From positions 120,185,694 to 120,249,693 of the forward strand of contig CM035806.1 in NCBI GenBank assembly GCA_020466095.1: DNA of 64,000 bases, written 5' to 3'. The translations under genes and the position numbers were made by a program. Each line of letters opens with the position of its first letter. Position 1 is the first letter of the stretch. This DNA comes from Chlorops oryzae. Lineage: Eukaryota > Arthropoda > Insecta > Diptera > Chloropidae. Below, piece by piece: positions 11,461 to 22,898 of the stretch. Under the pieces are notes generated by a model. The model was not told the DNA's origin. It ran no database searches and saw only the letters and a program-made list of their open reading frames with translations.

Positions 11461-11846
11461 GAGCCTATACTGAGATATGCAGTAAGTAAAGCTCCCATAA
11501 GAAATACGTGCAAAAAAAATTGAAAAGTACTTCGAAGTAAATACTTTACTTTCGCTTATACTGAGATGTCAAGTAATCAAGTGCGTAGGGTTGCATGCGA
11601 CTTTCCTGCTTTACTTCGCCATAGAAATGAACATGTCTATTTTTTATGCGAAGTAAATGCCAGGACAGCTGATTTCGGCACATTTTTCAAAGTAAGTATT
11701 GACACCGACCTCGAAGGTGTTAAATAGTTGGCATAATTTAAAGAATTAAAGGAGCGTGAATATAGTTGTCTCTCTCACACTTTAAGACATTGTAGCGAAT
11801 AGGCTCCTAATGTGAAAGTATTTACTGCATATCTCAGAATAGGCTC
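11461..11846. mobile_element. MITE H1, 386 bp, TAA TSD (PIF/Harbinger-like)
   Basis: The ends GAGCCTATACTGAGATATGC (left) and a near-complement ending ATAGGCTC (right) are inverted repeats of about 30 bp. TAA flanks both sides (11458-11460, 11847-11849). The interior repeats 'gaagtaaatactt' and 'actgagat' words. The right-hand TAA is shared with the adjoining element H2. Confidence 0.7.
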
Positions 11847-11849
11847 TAA

Positions 11850-12103
11850 TGGGCTCTACGCAGATATGCAGGAAGTAAATTTCCTATACTAAACACATGC
11901 AAAAAAAAAACGAAGAAGTAAGTACTTTGAGTTACTTCTGATACTGCAACGAATACGCAGATTAAAAGCAATCGAATATGTAGGGTTGCATTTAAATCAT
12001 ACATTTTCTATATTTCTGTCGACCTGTCATCGCAATTTCAACTCTGATTTCATTTCTTCATAAGAACGAGCTCTATACTTCCTGCATATCTGCGTAGAGC
12101 CCA
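11850..12103. mobile_element. MITE H2, 254 bp, TAA TSD, abutting H1
   Basis: The ends TGGGCTCTACGCAGATATGC and its complement (about 12077-12103) are inverted repeats. TAA lies at 11847-11849 and 12104-12106. The tips are related to H1 but clearly diverged (CTCTACGCAGATATGCAGGAAGTAAA against CCTATACTGAGATATGCAGTAAGTAAA, shown here only as the variable part). No ORF. Confidence 0.7.
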
Positions 12104-12490
12104 TAAAGGCGAAAGAGAAAATGAGCTGCTGCAATCTTGTAAAGCAAGAGGGGGACGACTGTATTGATTCAACATCTTAGATTTTTCAAAATCTGCCAAA
12201 ATATTTATACCTTCTAGGTTGGTTGTTATGTTCCCACTGGAAAACTTTGAATAGAAATTTGGCATTTTCAATTCTCATGACGAACTAAATACGATAATTT
12301 GGATGCAATCCTCTATCCACTCAATACTCTTCGATTACGCTAGCTCAATTTAAGCGAAAATATATCATTTACTTCCCACTAATTTTCCGATGTAGGCACC
12401 TTACCTACATCGCACCTGAGTATGGAGCATAATTTATTTTTATAAGTGACTAGCCGAACCCGTCTAACTTCGTTTGGCCTCCAAGGAATA

Positions 12491-12680
12491 TCTCTCCTCC
12501 TCTCTCCTCCTCTCTCCTCCTCTCTCCTCCTCTCTCCTCCTCTCTCCTCCTCTCTCCTTCTCTCTCCTCCTCTCTCCTCCTCTCTCTCTCCTCTCTCCTC
12601 CTCTCTCCTCCTCTCTCCTCCTCTCTCCTCCTCTCTCCTCCTCTCTCCTCCTCTCTCCTCCTCTGTCCTCCTCCCTACTC
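12491..12680. repeat. (TCTCTCCTCC)n decamer minisatellite
   Basis: Nineteen or so 10-bp units, mostly TCTCTCCTCC, with a phase break at about 12581-12595 and a few single-base variants at the right end. It lies 100 bp left of the element end at 12783. ORFs on both strands are repeat translations. Confidence 0.9.
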
Positions 12681-12823
12681 CTCATTTTTTAAATTGTCCT
12701 TTTTTGCCATATTAGGAACCCCATGTCTAAATAAGTCCCAATGCTGATTGCTCTTAAAAACGTGCGAACAAATAAAAAAAAACATGATACAAGAAAACAA
12801 GATAGCGCCATTTCAGAGCGACG

Positions 12824-15020
12824 CACAGTGTCACGTCTCCATACATTTTTTGGAAAAAAATATAAGGAGTTATCGTAGGGCAATGAAATTTGGCAGGAGT
12901 TTTACTATAGGTCTAATTAAGAAAATTTGAAAAAATCATGGAATTCCGCCCACTGCCACCCCCAACCCCCATATAACGGGAAATCCTAACTTCCGCAATT
13001 TTTATCCTAGAGAGTTGAAATTCGGTACATAGATTGATGGATATATAAAAATGGAAAAAAAATTAGAATGCCACGCCTACTTTTTGAAATACGCCCCTTC
13101 AAAGTTTGAAGATTTATAGGATATTTATCCTTATAAAAATTTTCAAAGGAAATAAAGAATGTGAAGAATTTTTTGCGGATTTGTAAACTTAAAACATATA
13201 TTAATCAGAAAACAAATGAATTTTTGGTCATGCGCAAGCTCTATAGAAAGTATGTTCAAGTGAAAACGCGCGAAAATGCAAAGGATAAAGCGCCTCTTCG
13301 CTGTGTTGAATATCGTTGATACTATTCAAGAAATATAATTTTCATTGATTTTTTTCAACATTTTGGTTAGAAAAATATCCAATTATAGTGCAAAGCTTTA
13401 AAGAAATTGAAATTTTTAAAAACTGATTAAAATTTTTCAATGAAACTGTACAAATCTTTATTAATATTCAAGGTATATGATATACATAAATAAATAGCGA
13501 ACTTATTTTTACAAAGACTCACTCCCAGAGCTTTCCAATTCTGAGTCTGATGAAATAAAAGCCTCAAAATCTATATTCAAAGAAGATATACTGTCATCAT
13601 CATCATCATCACCATTATCTAATAAAACGTAATTTTCTAATTCTTTGCACAACTGTTTCTTTCTCGTGCATAGTTTTCTGTATTTGTGGTTCAGAGGATA
13701 GCAACAAATGCTTAAAAACGTCAATGTTATTTTTTTCTCGAGAACATTTTCTGGCATTATGTAATCGGACATGCCTCAAGTCTTTGTGTCGCGCTTCAAG
13801 AGCTTCCTCGGATAACATTCCGATTGGCAATGAAAAGTTCTTGGCTATATTTGCTCCATGGCACAGAACTTTATGCAAAGTGACGGGCATATTAAACCAC
13901 TCGTAGTTCTCTATATATAAATGGAATGTTTCTTTTAACAACGATTCGAATGAAGAATGATTAATTTGGAAGCCACAAGATAATATTTTCAAAATCAGAC
14001 CTAATTTTTCTATTAAAGTTACGTTAATGCCTGTAACCTTAGACGAAATATTGGAATGCTTAAAAAATGTTCTCGCTGTATTGCCATCGTTGGACGTACC
14101 GTACCCAGTTTTTACTTTATCTACAATTAAGCCTAGCTCTGTTTTAAATTCTTTGCAGATTTTTTTTTTAGTTTCCGAGAAAATTGCTTTATTTTCGTCG
14201 TATACTCTCCGCATCTTAAAAGGAAGTCGGTAAGCTATGTGCGAGCTTAGCCAACTCGAGTATTTCGTAAGAAACCGCTCTTTGTATAGTTTGCACCTAT
14301 TCCACAGAGAGTAAAATGTCAAACTAATCATCCTCGATCTTTGTTTTAGTTTGTCTTCATCAATAATTCCATTTATTTCATTTTTGACAAATGAAACCAG
14401 ATCGCTTTGCTTTTCTGTTGTTGTTTTGTGAGAAGCCGCTATCCAAACGTTAAACAAATCGACAATTTTTAGCTCCGAGGTCGCTATAGAAAAAACGCTC
14501 CTATTACGAACGGGGCAAATTGGGGCAGCCTATCTTTTTATATGTTATTCTACTTACTTATAGCAACAATATTTTATAAAAATTGGAAGAACGAAATTTT
14601 AGAAAATGAGAAATTCAATTTTGAAAATTAAACTTGATTTCAAATTAATTCAACTTCTTATTGTTTACTTTAAACCAATGACAGATAACGTGTTATAAAC
14701 AAACTTAAAAAAAAAATAAGGTGACGAGGTACTACTAATTTTATATTTTAATTTGACATATTAAACTTAATGATCGGGTCACAACTCACAAGTACAGAGC
14801 AACTAAAGCACAAGTAATTATATTGCAGTTTTTGTGCTCAAAAACAACAATTTACATAACTTCCAAGTTTGAGAGCATGCTGTGGGGCAATGGCTAAACA
14901 TATTGACATAATTCTTTTTGATTTTTCTTAATATGAATATTATCTATCGAAATTCATAAAATTTTTTTAACAATTCGAACCTCGATTTTTGGCATTTTTT
15001 TCCGCTCACGTGACACTAAG
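12824..15020 (-). mobile_element. Transib transposon, 2,197 bp, decayed
   Basis: The left end is CACAGTGTCACGT; the right end read inward is CTTAGTGTCACGT. Both are flanked by the GC-rich 5-mer CGACG (12819-12823 and 15021-15025). A 5-bp GC-rich duplication and a CAC-type heptamer are marks of Transib, the DNA-transposon superfamily related to RAG1. Removing the element and one CGACG leaves 'cagagcgacgtcgaaataaa', which aligns with the uninterrupted sister sequence 'cagggcgatgaaataaatca' at about 61885-61905. The minus strand carries a transposase C-terminal region. At 2.2 kb it is probably internally deleted or decayed. Confidence 0.8.
13509..14520 (-). pseudogene. Transib/RAG1-like transposase, C-terminal part, frameshifted
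   Basis: An open frame of about 280 codons (14457 to 13615) carries GYGTSNDGNTARTFF (residues 118-132), HKVLCHGANIAK (205-216) and LPIGMLSEEALEARHKD (210-226 region), followed by NARKCSR. The SEEALEAR block is of the kind that holds the catalytic Glu in Transib transposase and RAG1; E221 is the best candidate. The frame has no ATG at its head and reads upstream about 20 codons to a stop near 14530, so the N-terminal half is missing or broken. A second frame (13772-13509) ends in an acidic tail with a run of six Asp, implying a frameshift near 13640-13740. Family assignment is by motif memory plus element ends; it is not an active gene. Confidence 0.75.
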
Positions 15021-15275
15021 CGACGTCGAAATAAATCAAAACTGTTGACACGTTGTTGTTGTTTTGCATGTTAAATCGGCTTTTTATCTTCGGAAGCAAA
15101 TTTTGGTTCTATTTGAAGGTTAAGACAACAGATTTTTATATCAACGTGTAAAGAAATGTTTGAAAAAAAATATAAAAATATATTTAATTCCAAAAATCAA
15201 CTTTTTCATTAATAATTTTGCATTCAAAGAGCCACTTGCTGGAAACGCGCAAGCAATTTCGTTTTCTATCGTCAG

Positions 15276-16020
15276 CAGTGTTGCCAAAAAAACTGATCAA
15301 AAAGTACACAAAACGGACCTTTTTTTTATAGAAAAAGTACGCACACATATATATATTTTTTTTTGTAAAGAAAAATCACAAAAACTAACGTAATTTTTTC
15401 ATCATGGTAATATAATTATACAGGATTTATACAAGATGAATTTTTTTTTTGTAGTCAAAGACTAGACTAAAGGACTAGATTTGAGTATAAACTTATTAAA
15501 AATAATTAAACGAGCATTCGATTTAGCGAGGCTCGCATTTAACGAGCATTCAAACTCTTTCTATTGAATACTTTATATAACGAGGAAAATGGCATAAATT
15601 TTTTTTTCTGCACTCGGTTTAACGAGCAACATAAAACATCAGTGAAAAATCATAAAGAGAAACAAAGAGGAATGCAAGAAATACAGCCCAATTATGAATA
15701 TTTCCGGGGAACGATTGGCCGGGGAATTTACATTTCTCGAGACTAAAATTCTCCATTTTTAAATCGATAGGGTAAGAAAAATTACTCTCGAAAAAAGAAA
15801 ATTCCCCGGGAATATTCAGAATCGAGCTGATCGTTCACCCAGTTTCTAATTTTAACCGTTAACAATCAAAGAAAAACTGAAATCGATAGTCCTGCAACTC
15901 TAATGCGGAGTTGATCGAAATAGTACGCAAATCGACCAAAAATAATTTGGTACATAAAAAGTACTCAGGGGATTGAAAAAGTACGCAATGCGTACTAAAG
16001 TACACAAAACGGCAACACTG
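15276..16020. mobile_element. hAT-type non-autonomous element, 745 bp
   Basis: The ends CAGTGTTGCC and GGCAACACTG are inverted repeats. The 8-bp duplication ATCGTCAG is perfect (15268-15275, 16021-16028). The sister D copy shows the unbroken site ('tcgatcgtcagttcgctttc' near 62136-62150). Both subterminal regions repeat AAAAAGTAC(G/A)CA. It contains a smaller inverted-repeat element (15686-15827). No transposase. Confidence 0.9.
15686..15827. mobile_element. MITE family E, copy 1, 142 bp
   Basis: The inverted tips are of the type GC.C.ATT.TGAATATT.CCGGGGAA at both ends. The same tips occur at 35254-35453, so this is a repeated family. The target duplication is not clear. Nested in the hAT-type element 15276-16020. 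Confidence 0.65.
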
Positions 16021-16926
16021 ATCGTCAGTTCGCTTTCAGCGTAGGGATGGGTAGTGCAAACCTAGATTCGATTTTTTAGAATTTCGAACATTTTTTAAGC
16101 ATTCGACTATTCGATTCGAAAAATGGTAGAAAGAAGCCATTTATCAGCGGAAAAGATAAGATTCGACCTTTCAAATTCGCTCACGCCTGCCAGATAAATG
16201 ATTTAGTAACAATGTAATTTTTGTCAAGAACCGAAATATAACATAATTAAATCGGATAGAGTAAATGTTTGGCGAAAACCGAAGGGTGAACTCAATGTAA
16301 AGCGTCTACTGCTTAGCATGGTGCCGGGCATGTTTTGGTCTGGGGCCCTTGGTCGGCAGCTGGGGTGGGTAATCTATGCCTGATCGATGGAAATATGGTT
16401 AAAAACCACTATTCGAAAATATTAATAGAAAATTTAATCCAAAGCACGCGGAAGTTAGGTAAAGCAGGGACATATCACTTCTACTAAGCAAATGAGCCTG
16501 AGCATATTGCTGGAATCGTCAAGAAATGGTGACTAAAAAAATGTCCCAGAGTGCTTCAGATGCCCCCACACGCATCCAATCTCAACATTAAAGAGGAGTT
16601 TTAGTAAAAATTTGAGATTCAAATCCAAAAACATTACATTAATTATATAAAATACCTTGAAACTGCTTTAAAAGCGGTATGGGTTAAAATTAACCCGCGG
16701 AATGTAAAGAAACTAGTCCAATCCGTTCCAACCCGACAAAAATCCGTTATTTAACGAAAAGGATATCCGACTTAATATTAAAACCATACATTTTTGGAAA
16801 TTTTTTGAGTTATCCCGCTTTAATGTAAAGTGGGCCATTTTGAGTGACGCATGAAATTAGCGCGAATATTTTTATTTTTGTTATAACATCCAAGTTTTTT
16901 GTTTGAAATGAATAAAGTTAAGTTTT

Positions 16927-18160
16927 TATACCCGACACACTCTGTGTCGAGGGTATATTGCGTTTGTTGGGTTGTGTGTAACACCCAGAACCAGTCGAGA
17001 TAGACTATACAAAATGTATATAGAAATGATCAGCGTCACCAGGAGATTCGATTTAGACATGTCCGTCTGTCCGTCTGTCTGTCTGTCCGTCTGTCTGTAT
17101 ACAGTTATCTTATCGAAGGAGTAGAGCTATCTTGAAAAAATTTTGTATGCGTGCTCACGGGGACATGAGTAAGAACAAGTTCGAGAATGGAGCCGATCGG
17201 ACCATTTTTAGGGGTACCTACAGTACTAGGGTCTGTTACGAAAATCACAAAAACTGCTCTAAAATCGAAGTCCTTCAAGATATTTTGATGAAATTTGATA
17301 TTTAAACATGTTTAAAGGCAAGTAAGGGTATATTGCGTTTGTTGGGTTGTGTGTAACACCCAGAACCAGTCGAGATAGACTATACAAAATGTATATAGAA
17401 ATGATCAGCGTCACCAGGAGATTCGATTTAGACATGTCCGTCTGTCCGTCTGTCTGTCTGTCCGTCTGTCTGTATACAGTTATCTTATCGAAGGAGTAGA
17501 GCTATCTTGAAAAAATTTTGTATGCGTGCTCACGGGGACATGAGTAAGACTAAGTTCGAGAATGGACCCGATCGGACCATTTTTAGGGGTACCTCCAGTA
17601 CTAGGGTCTGTTACGAAAATCACAAAAACTGCTCTAAAATCGGAGTTTTTCAAGATATTTTGATGAAATTTGGCATTTTAGGCCAATTAATGTGATTTAC
17701 AAAAATCAGAAAAATGGGCGTGGCAGAAGGGCGTTTTTCGAAAATTGTCTCCTACTCCCGAAACGCCTATGGGACTTGAACGAAAATTGGCACTTATACT
17801 TCCTTTGTTACCATAAACATCCTGCCCAAAAATTTTCTGGATTGGTTCATTATTAAGGGTACCTCCAGTACTAGGGTCTGTCACAAAAATCCGAAAACTG
17901 CCCCAAAATCTGACTTTTTCCAAATATTTCAATGAAACTTAGAATTTGCGCGTATATTTAAGCCTCCGATTAGAATTCCGAAAAATTGGAAAAGTGGGCG
18001 TGGCAAAGGGGCGGTTTGCATAAAGAAATTTAAAAAAATGCGGTATATGGGGCCCCTATGGCCTTAAACAACTCCTGATATTAAAAATTATTTGAATATG
18101 TGTGTCTGTGTCGGGTACTCTATTGTCAGGCTTGCCTGACTATAACACCCTTACTTGTTT
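16927..18160 (+). repeat. Dispersed repeat family A, copy 2, with 385-bp tandem duplication
   Basis: It runs from the TATACCCGACACACTCTGTG hairpin end to the GTCAGGCTTGCCTGAC hairpin and CCCTTACTTGTTT end. The block from 16951 to 17335 is repeated from 17336 with only a few differences; the anchor 'gggtatattgcgtttgttgg' recurs at exactly 385 bp. Lies inside the family D composite. Confidence 0.85.
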
Positions 18161-20548
18161 ATGTTCAAAATTGATTAAATTTGTTATATTTCTCAAAAAA
18201 TTTTGTTGTAACAGTTATATTTTTCAAGATATAGGCATTTAAATGAAGATTTAACAGGTGGGCCATTTTGAGTGGTAGTCACTGTAGATACTGTTTCATG
18301 GAAAATAAAAGATCTTTAACCATTTATTTATTTTTTTTATATAACTACTTACTATGTCATGCACTTAATAGGTAAAAAAAAATTCTCCAAATAAATATTA
18401 AAAATGCTGAAAATTAAACTAACATAACAAAATATTGTAACGCTCATTTCAAAAAAGCTTTCGTTTCATTCGCATAAGAGCTTTTTGTATAAACAAGAGC
18501 AAAAAACGTCCGCACTTCAGCTTCCCAGCCGGGAGTTATGGTGTGTTATGACGAAGTAGGTAGGCCAAAATAAAAACGTTTTGTGCATGAAACGATTCAC
18601 AAAGTGAATCAACAGATACACTTCATATCCAGTATTGTGTATTGACATCAAAAAGCAAACCGTAAGCACCGTGCTGTGCACATCATTCGTTGTGCTATGC
18701 ACGTGTTCGAGCACAATTCCGGCTGGGTTACTATGCGATCGCTCCGACGCAGCCAGACCGAAAGAGCTTTTACGAAAATTTTTCAACCATCGCACAAGTG
18801 CAACTTTGAACAACAAATTATGCATGAAAAAGTTATTATTTTACGAAACCTGAATTTTTAATTTTTCTTGCAACACTTTTCTACATACTAATATAAAAAT
18901 CGATGATAAATAATAAAAATTAAAAGAAATATTGGGATTTTAAGATAAAAAGTCGTAGAATACCATGGGAAACAACAACAATGCCGCTCTCTCTTTTATG
19001 TATTTCGTCATTTTCGCTCTCTGAGAGAAAGCTTCAAAATAGCGGTACCCGAAATGGCGCTATCTTGTTTTCTTGTATCATGGCTGAGAGTGATAGAAAT
19101 ATGGTTTTTTTAAAATCGGGCCTTATTAAGGACCATGGCCTTATTTTGCTGGAGTACCTTATGTTACTTCAGCGGTTTGATTTGGGCAATAAATTGGTAA
19201 CAGATCCCCCTCAACTATTCACCCACCATTTCTGTAAATAGAAGAATTTCTCAAAACCCAAAAATATATCGATATTTTTTTTAATAAGGAATATTTGGGC
19301 CAAGTTTTTAAAAACCGTCTGAAAACTGCGCTCATGCGGGGAAATTATGGATATCGGTACTTCATATTTCCCAATTCAGTATTTTGACCGATTTTGATCC
19401 AATAAATAAGAGGACTCAGCAAGCATTCTTTTGAAGAAATTTCCAAAATGGAAAATCAAGGAACGAAGGGATGCTTCGGAAATTCATTTTACTTTTTAAC
19501 CAAATTTTTATTGAACCGAACTCACTGTGCGAATTGTTGTTCGTTCATTCGTCCAAACGGAACTCGAAGTTTAAAATCACAAAGCAGATCTGTATTGAAT
19601 TAAGGATTAAATAAGAGGGAAGAGAAATGAAATACCGTCAAATATACATGGCAGAAAAAGGGAGCAGCAAGCTGGTCGGTCAAGTCAATATGTAAATGGA
19701 ATTCTAATTGAGAACTTGTCAATAACCGAGGAAGCAAGCTTTGTTCAATCATTTTATGGAATTATTTGAAGGGAAAATATGCGTGGAATATGAAGAGCCG
19801 AGGCATAACACATTAACGACGAGTCTTTTGGTGAAGCGGGGGGAGGTGAATGTTAAGGTGAAAATTAAACTGTCTAAAACACTTTCACACGTTGCAAGAA
19901 AACTGGGATTATTTTGAAAATAAATATATAAGATTCTTGTGTGAAGTTGTTGAAATAAAACTCCAATGTGTTGCTTCTGTAAAGAAAGTTTAAATTTTTT
20001 TTAAATAATAGGGCTTCAACATTCTTTACACGTTTACCTGTAAACAAAGAAACGACAATTAAAGTCTATTCCTCAATTAATCAACTTTAACACTTCAATT
20101 ATTCAATTCAAAACTTAATTCAAAGTAAACTAAATTCACAGCAATAAACTTATGGCTTAATACATATGGGGGATTTGGCTTAATTTTTGAAAAAATCTGC
20201 CAATTGGTAGATTTAAGTAGTTGTTGTATGATTCGAATAAAAAAAGATAAAAATTTAGAAAATTTGAAGAAGAAAAAATGGAGAAAATAGGAAAAAAATT
20301 GAGAAAAATGGGAAAATAGAGAAAAAATGGGGTAATTAAAAAAAAAAGAAAAAGAGAAAAATTAAAAAAAAAAATGGAGAAAATTGAGGTTTTCCACAAG
20401 TAAAACGCGAAAATTTTTTTCAAAAATGCTTTGTTTTCTTCACTTCACCCCCACTTTATCGATTTCACAATTTCAACTCTTTGTCAACTCTTGGTCCTGA
20501 AAAGGACCAATTGGTGGGGTACTCCCTCGCCGATCCGAAATTCTAATT

Positions 20549-20830
20549 TTAATTTCCCTCTTCGTCATCATCGATTTCAATGGAGTAGCTAGAGTGGGAT
20601 TTGTCATCTGAAAGGTGCCGCTCCCTTACGGGTTGGTATACTTCTGCAGCTACCTTAAAGAATTCCACAAACGGATCCAAAATTTTCGCTTTACACCCCC
20701 GCAAAAACATGAATTTCGCCAATTTACCTCGAAAAAAGGACTTCTTCCGAGAATTATTTGGCAAAAATGCTTTCGCATGCCGCCACATCGATTCAATCGT
20801 ATTTGTGTGCGCTTTTATATATCCTTTATT
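20549..20830 (-). pseudogene. Merlin (IS1595/IS1016-type) transposase C-terminal fragment
   Basis: The minus-strand frame reads KAHTNTIESMWRHAKAFLP, then RGKLAKFMFLRG and DPFVEFFKVAAEVYQ, ending in an acidic tail before the stop at 20549. HTNTIES.W is the signature around the third catalytic residue (Glu) of the IS1595/Merlin DDE domain, and FMFLRG..DPF follows at the usual place. A stop lies about seven codons upstream of KAHTNT, so only about 90 residues survive. Neither element ends nor a target duplication were found. Confidence 0.7.
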
Positions 20831-21371
20831 TCAATTGTATTTATTTCCTTTATTAAAACATTTTTTATATATAGTAAAAATTAATTCCACTCTTTTTATA
20901 AATATGGCAACATTTCATACAAAATTTTCTGAATTTTGCTCTTAAATCCAAATTAAATAGTCTGGCCAAAGACCTTATAACTACCAAGATGTCTAACGCG
21001 TATACAAACGAATGGCACAAAGCGAATCAAATTTTGAAAACTATGAAGCAAGTTAGGGAGAGCGAAAATAGTTTTTGCTCTCTTATTGTCTCTCAAAAAA
21101 GCGGTTCGTTTTGTTTTCGTTTTTCAATTTTTTTTTTTTTTTGTGCACTCACATTAATGCAAGGCTGAGAGCCAGAATATTTTGAACATCACTGCTCTAT
21201 AATTTAGAGATTTTCAGTTTTTTTGGACTTTGAATGAACATAGCCCACCCATTAGCAGTCCCCCTTCCAAAAACGATATTTTAAATTGTTTGCAAGTAAA
21301 TTGTGTGTACATATGTCAAATCTAAGAACTGCAGCACAAACAATTTCCACGATATAGAGGTTTTTCTAATG

Positions 21372-21589
21372 CAGTGATGTTCACGCCATACATCATTTGA
21401 TGGCGCTCATTTCACACGTATTGCTTACGCTCTTTGTTCAGTCAGTAACAAGAGGCCGACGAAATAACATCGCGTGCATCTGTACAGCTTTTTTGTTTCA
21501 CTGCATAGAAGAATTAATACAAAATTTTTTTTTGAGCGCTCGATCTTTTCTCCCTCACACAGTCTCACGGCCAATTTTGAACATCACTG
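21372..21589. mobile_element. hAT-type MITE, 218 bp, 8-bp TSD
   Basis: The ends are CAGTGATGTTCA and TGAACATCACTG. The target duplication is TTCTAATG (21364-21371, 21590-21597). The opposite foldback arm at about 23124-23142 preserves the uninterrupted site (complement of 'ttctaatgcaactc'). Confidence 0.9.
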
Positions 21590-22555
21590 TTCTAATGCAA
21601 CTCAAATCGGAGATTCGTATACATAACATAATACAAGTTGGAAATGAAAAACTCACTTGTTTTTTCGTTTGAAAAATAAGAAATTACTAAATCAATTTGA
21701 TATATTGGGTCAGAGAAAAATAAAGTTCTGATTAAAATTTGCGTAATTCCATAGCTCACTACGTTTACTGCCGCGACACAGCTTTTGGTCACTATATAAG
21801 CTTGTATGTATGCATTTTAAGAGAAAATATTGAGCTCATTTGACCTCAAGAAGAACGAATGTTAATTTTGTTCGCTCTATTATAAGCGTTGATGCCCGCG
21901 GAGCAAGCTTCGGAGCATTGAGAGCGAATGCTTGTGTACATACACAAAAGGCAACAAGCAAGCTGAGAAATCGAAACCTGTTTAGTCTGACATCAGGCAG
22001 CGAACGAGCAAGACCTATGTCGGATGAAGCAAAAAGAGAGAACTGAAAAGGCGAAAAACGTTCTTCAGTGCAATGCGCACACACACTATCGCAAGCTTTC
22101 AATGTAGTGGTGGGCATCCCTGATTATAAGCAATTTATTTATTTCCAACTCAATATTTCAAATCGATCTAGTAATTTCTTCTTTTTCAAACGAAAAAACA
22201 AGTGAGTTTTTCATTTCCAACTTGTATTACACCGAGAGAAAAAGGTAGTTATATTAACTGAAAAAGCAGGTTAAAATAACCGAGTTCACCGTTAATTCTT
22301 AGCTTATGTGTAGTAGCGGTCGATTCAACAGTACAAACACAGTCAATTAGGATATAACTGCCTGATGGTTGATATAACTGTCTCGCGGTTAAATCAACTG
22401 TCACCAGCGACTGGGAAAAAAAATTTATTTTTTGCTTTGACTTTTTTTTACCTTCTTTTATTAATATTTTTTTTTTTTTATTAAATTATTATTTTTTTTC
22501 TTTATTTATTTGTTTCTTTTTAAATCTTTTTCTCTTTCATCTCTTTAAATTTTCT

Positions 22556-22627
22556 CGGCTCGGCCGAGCCTTGAACCGCTGACCACCAGATCGCTGGGCG
22601 AACGTCTTAACCATTACGCTAAACGAA
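22556..22627 (-). other. tRNA-like sequence
   Basis: On the minus strand a box A-like 'tagcgtaatggttaagacg' is followed by a box B-like 'ggttcaaggctc' about 35 bp later. The stems are not convincing, so this is a tRNA-derived remnant inside a transposon, not a tRNA gene. Confidence 0.5.
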
Positions 22628-22825
22628 CGAATTTAATTTGTTGGTCAAAACGCTCACTTGAGCTTATGGTTGCAAAATTTTTTGCTTGAAATTGAACCAT
22701 TAAAAAAAATTAAATAAATTAAAATCTTAAAAATTTAGGAGAAAATTTTTGCTTTAAAAAACAACTACACTCTGAACAAAAAAAAAAAAACTGTAATTAA
22801 AAAAAAAAAATCCAGAAAAATTCCC

Positions 22826-22898
22826 GCCGCCAGCAGGGATAGAACCCCGAATCTCACGACGGTCAACTCACAGCTAAAACAACTGAGCTATTGAAAAC
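22826..22898 (-). other. tRNA-like sequence
   Basis: On the minus strand 'aatagctcagttgttttagc' (box A-like) and 'ggggttctatccctgctgg' (box B and T-stem-like) are spaced as in a tRNA. Neither anticodon stem nor acceptor stem pairs cleanly. Same transposon as the previous tRNA-like sequence. Confidence 0.5.

Larger units (their letters stand above)
12783..19082. mobile_element. TIR element family D, large composite copy (6.3 kb between ends)
   Basis: The outer ends are perfect 32-bp inverted repeats beginning CATGATACAAGAAAACAAGA. Two smaller copies, 46946-47139 and 61855-62953, have 9-bp target duplications; this copy does not (flanks differ), so its two ends may come from separate events or one flank was lost. 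Sequence shared with 61855-62953 lies at about 15026-15275, 16021-16035 and 18480-19082. Between are a Transib (12824-15020), a hAT-type insertion (15276-16020) and family A (16927-18160). I see no transposase of its own; 16036-16926 and 18161-18480 are unexplained AT-rich DNA. Confidence 0.65.

Noticed and set aside
12446..12715. Leu-Ser-Pro-rich and Arg-Glu-rich ORFs
   Set aside because: Translations of the decamer minisatellite.
18517..18853. ORFs shared between the two larger family D copies (also 62379-62705)
   Set aside because: Open on both strands and in several frames, with frame differences between the copies and no known motif; not enough for a transposase.
22556..22898. Functional tRNA genes
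   Set aside because: Box A/B-like sequences are present but acceptor and anticodon stems do not pair; they lie in a transposon.
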